Shown here one piece after another: positions 6,295 through 7,070 of a stretch of DNA of 7,070 nucleotides. A program made the position numbers and the translations under genes. Each line of letters opens with the position of its first letter. Within the stretch, counting starts at the first letter, position 1. The DNA lies in the NCBI GenBank assembly GCA_021821235.1, contig JAKACS010000159.1:1-7070 (forward strand). The letters are read 5' to 3'. The notes under the pieces were generated by a model, which saw only the letters and a list, made by a program, of their open reading frames with translations, was not told the DNA's origin and ran no database searches. This DNA is from Bacillota bacterium. Its GTDB lineage: Bacteria; Bacillota; Bacilli; Bacillales_B; DSM-18226.

Positions 6295-6305
6295 TGTTAT
6301 CAACT

Positions 6306-6509
6306 ATGGCAAGTAACAACAACTCTAATCAACTTTTAGTCCCTGGTGTACAGCAAGCTCTTGATCAAATGAAGTATGAAATTGCTTCAGAATTCGGAGT
6401 ACAATTGGGTGCAGAAACAACTTCTCGTGCTAACGGTTCTGTTGGAGGAGAAATTACGAAGCGCTTAGTATCAATGGCTGAGCAACAACTTGGCGGTTTC
6501 CAACGTTAA
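6306..6509 (+). CDS. Alpha/beta-type small acid-soluble spore protein
   Basis: The 67-residue product is a classic alpha/beta-type SASP. It has an Asn/Ser-rich N-terminus, [14 protein letters not shown] (10-23), EIASEFGV (25-32) holding the germination-protease cut region, [22 protein letters not shown] (34-55) and a short tail ending GGFQR. Family knowledge: these proteins are made in the forespore under sigma-G, coat spore DNA, shift it toward an A-like form, protect it from UV and chemical damage, and are degraded by GPR at germination to supply amino acids. The start at 6306 is set by the ribosome binding site at 6288-6294, by family length, and by the sigma-G promoter, whose -10 element lies downstream of the longer frame's ATG at 6156. 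The long leader with a tRNA-like fold is unusual for this family, whose leaders are generally short. All conserved blocks are intact. Confidence 0.96.
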   Translation: MASNNNSNQLLVPGVQQALDQMKYEIASEFGVQLGAETTSRANGSVGGEITKRLVSMAEQQLGGFQR

Positions 6510-6547
6510 TTTCTTTCATTTACGATAACAACTGAATAAAATGGCTA

Positions 6548-6580
6548 GCCCCTCGCTTTATTAGCGGGGGGCGTTCATTT
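6548..6580. terminator. Probable bidirectional terminator after the spore-protein gene
   Basis: GCCCCTCGCT (6548-6557) pairs with AGCGGGGGGC (6563-6572), ten pairs including one G-T, over a 5-base loop. On the plus strand GTTCATTTT follows; on the minus strand TAGCCATTTTATT follows. T-rich tails on both sides fit a terminator shared by convergent genes. Confidence 0.75.
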
Positions 6581-6692
6581 TGACAAAAAACAGACTTTTT
6601 GTCTGCAAGTTATGATTTATGAACATGTATCCGATATAATAGACAAGTATCATCATGCTTCCGATTGCTAGTACAACTGAATATTCATCCAT
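6561..6692 (-). CDS. Possible 43-residue single-span membrane peptide
   Basis: A short minus-strand frame starts at ATG 6692 with AGGGA nine bases upstream (6706-6702) and stops with TAA inside the loop of the bidirectional hairpin. The product begins MDEYSVV, has one hydrophobic stretch at about residues 5-25 (rich in Val, Leu, Ile, Met, Tyr, Gly), then a polar, basic tail (INHNLQTKS) ending KMNAPR. Acidic residues before the span and basic residues after it suggest an N-out, C-in single-pass protein. Support comes from the ribosome binding site, the coherent topology and the convergent terminator. Against it are its shortness, the lack of a clear promoter and an internal hairpin with a T-run. 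I do not recognise a family. It may be a real small membrane protein or a chance frame. Confidence 0.4.
   Translation of the reverse strand: MDEYSVVLAIGSMMILVYYIGYMFINHNLQTKSLFFVKMNAPR
6584..6605 (-). terminator. Short hairpin with T-run on the minus strand
   Basis: On the minus strand CAGAC (6605-6601) and GTCTG (6595-6591) form a 5-bp stem around AAAAA, followed by six T. An alternative 8-bp pairing, 6582-6589 with 6596-6603, competes. It resembles a weak intrinsic terminator but lies inside the possible small membrane-peptide frame, so both cannot be at full strength. Confidence 0.3.
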
Positions 6693-6783
6693 ACTTCTTA
6701 ATCCCTATTTTGGCATTTTTACCAATTTAAAATAACATATTTGGAACTAAGTTGATATTCAGAATATTCCAATTTTAAAACAA

Positions 6784-6787
6784 GGAG
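6784..6787 (+). promoter_or_regulatory. Ribosome binding site supporting a GTG start
   Basis: AAGGAG (core GGAG, 6784-6787) stands 10 bases before GTG 6798, the first start codon able to give the conserved Rossmann N-terminus. No ATG is available in this frame at the right distance. Confidence 0.7.
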
Positions 6788-6797
6788 TGGATTTTTT

Positions 6798-7070
6798 GTG
6801 AACATTTGCCTTTTAGGAGCAACTGGCCGTGTCGGCACAGTTATTCTTGAAAACGCACTAGCCGCTCAGCATTCGATTCGTGCCCTCGTTCGCGAGAAAA
6901 GCAAACTTGCATTTGATGATCAAAATTTGACCGCCATTGTTGGAAATGTCTTGGAGGAAATGGATCTTGCTGCCGCCATGAATGGTGCAGATGCTGTGAT
7001 CAGCGCATTAAACACAGGCGGTTCGACCACCCTTTCTGATTCGATGCCGTTGATCATTAACCAGATGAAC
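6798..7070 (+). CDS. NAD(P)-binding Rossmann-fold (NmrA/SDR-like) oxidoreductase, 3' end outside window
   Basis: The first 91 residues of the protein are in the window, starting at GTG. The first strand and loop read NICLLGATGRVG, giving the GxxGxxG dinucleotide-binding motif (Gly7, Gly10, Gly13). IRALVREKSKL follows as the second strand, whose Arg residues in this family often bind the NADP phosphate. Then come TAIVGNVLE (third strand, GNV) and ADAVISALNTGG (fourth strand). This order is typical of atypical short-chain dehydrogenases with an NAD(P)-binding (NmrA/BVR-B-like) domain. The catalytic part and the C-terminus are beyond the window, so neither the substrate nor enzymatic activity can be stated. 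No signal peptide is present. A weak promoter-like pair, TTGGCA (6710-6715) and TAACAT (6733-6738) with 17 bases between, lies upstream. Confidence 0.85.
   Translation, partial: MNICLLGATGRVGTVILENALAAQHSIRALVREKSKLAFDDQNLTAIVGNVLEEMDLAAAMNGADAVISALNTGGSTTLSDSMPLIINQMN

Noticed and set aside
6156..6305. In-frame N-terminal extension of the spore protein starting at ATG 6156 or ATG 6234
   Set aside because: ATG 6156 precedes the -10 element of the sigma-G promoter and would not be in the mRNA. ATG 6234 has GGAGG only 2 bases upstream, and that GGAGG is buried in the D-position hairpin. The known family N-terminus begins at 6306 with its own ribosome binding site.
6605..6640. TATAAT at 6635-6640 as a plus-strand promoter for the oxidoreductase
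   Set aside because: No acceptable -35 lies 16-18 bases upstream, and it is more than 150 bases from the start codon, inside a possible minus-strand frame.

Overview
The window looks like chromosomal DNA from an endospore-forming member of the Bacillaceae. The evidence is an alpha/beta-type small acid-soluble spore protein gene behind a sigma-G-type promoter, three tandem YheC/YheD spore-coat-associated ATP-grasp genes, a PucR-type regulator next to a MsmX-type sugar ABC ATPase, a CcpA-type cre box, strong AGGAGG-like ribosome binding sites and moderate A+T richness. I cannot name the species.

Layout. Bases 1-3489 hold three co-directional YheC/YheD-family ATP-grasp genes with overlapping ends. 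The first is cut at its 5' end by the window, and the block closes with a probable hairpin terminator. Bases 3521-4557 hold a separately promoted regulator with a C-terminal PucR-type helix-turn-helix, ended by its own hairpin. Bases 4557-5776 hold a cre box, the lone sugar-transporter ATPase (msmX/ugpC type) and a strong intrinsic terminator. A small eight-cysteine protein lies on the minus strand (5795-6037). It is divergent from a spore-protein gene whose sigma-G promoter is at 6140-6168 and whose coding region is 6306-6509. A probable bidirectional terminator follows, with a possible 43-residue membrane peptide gene converging on it from the minus strand. The window ends inside an NAD(P)-binding Rossmann-fold gene that starts with GTG at 6798.

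Most notable observation. The roughly 130-base leader of the spore-protein mRNA contains a compact tRNA-like cloverleaf at 6213-6276. It has a perfect 7-bp acceptor-like stem, a hairpin in the D-arm position, an anticodon-like hairpin, and a textbook T-arm abutting the acceptor stem. It has lost the normal D loop, has a 6-base anticodon loop and encodes no CCA, so it is not an ordinary tRNA. Its place between a sigma-G promoter and the ribosome binding site suggests a recruited tRNA-like leader element that could affect processing, stability or translation of the mRNA in the forespore. I know of no described counterpart, but I could not search.

How the genes fit together. The YheC/YheD block and the spore-protein gene belong to sporulation, and the cysteine-rich gene may too. 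The regulator and ATPase genes belong to carbohydrate uptake under probable carbon-catabolite control. No mobile element, CRISPR array or rRNA is visible.
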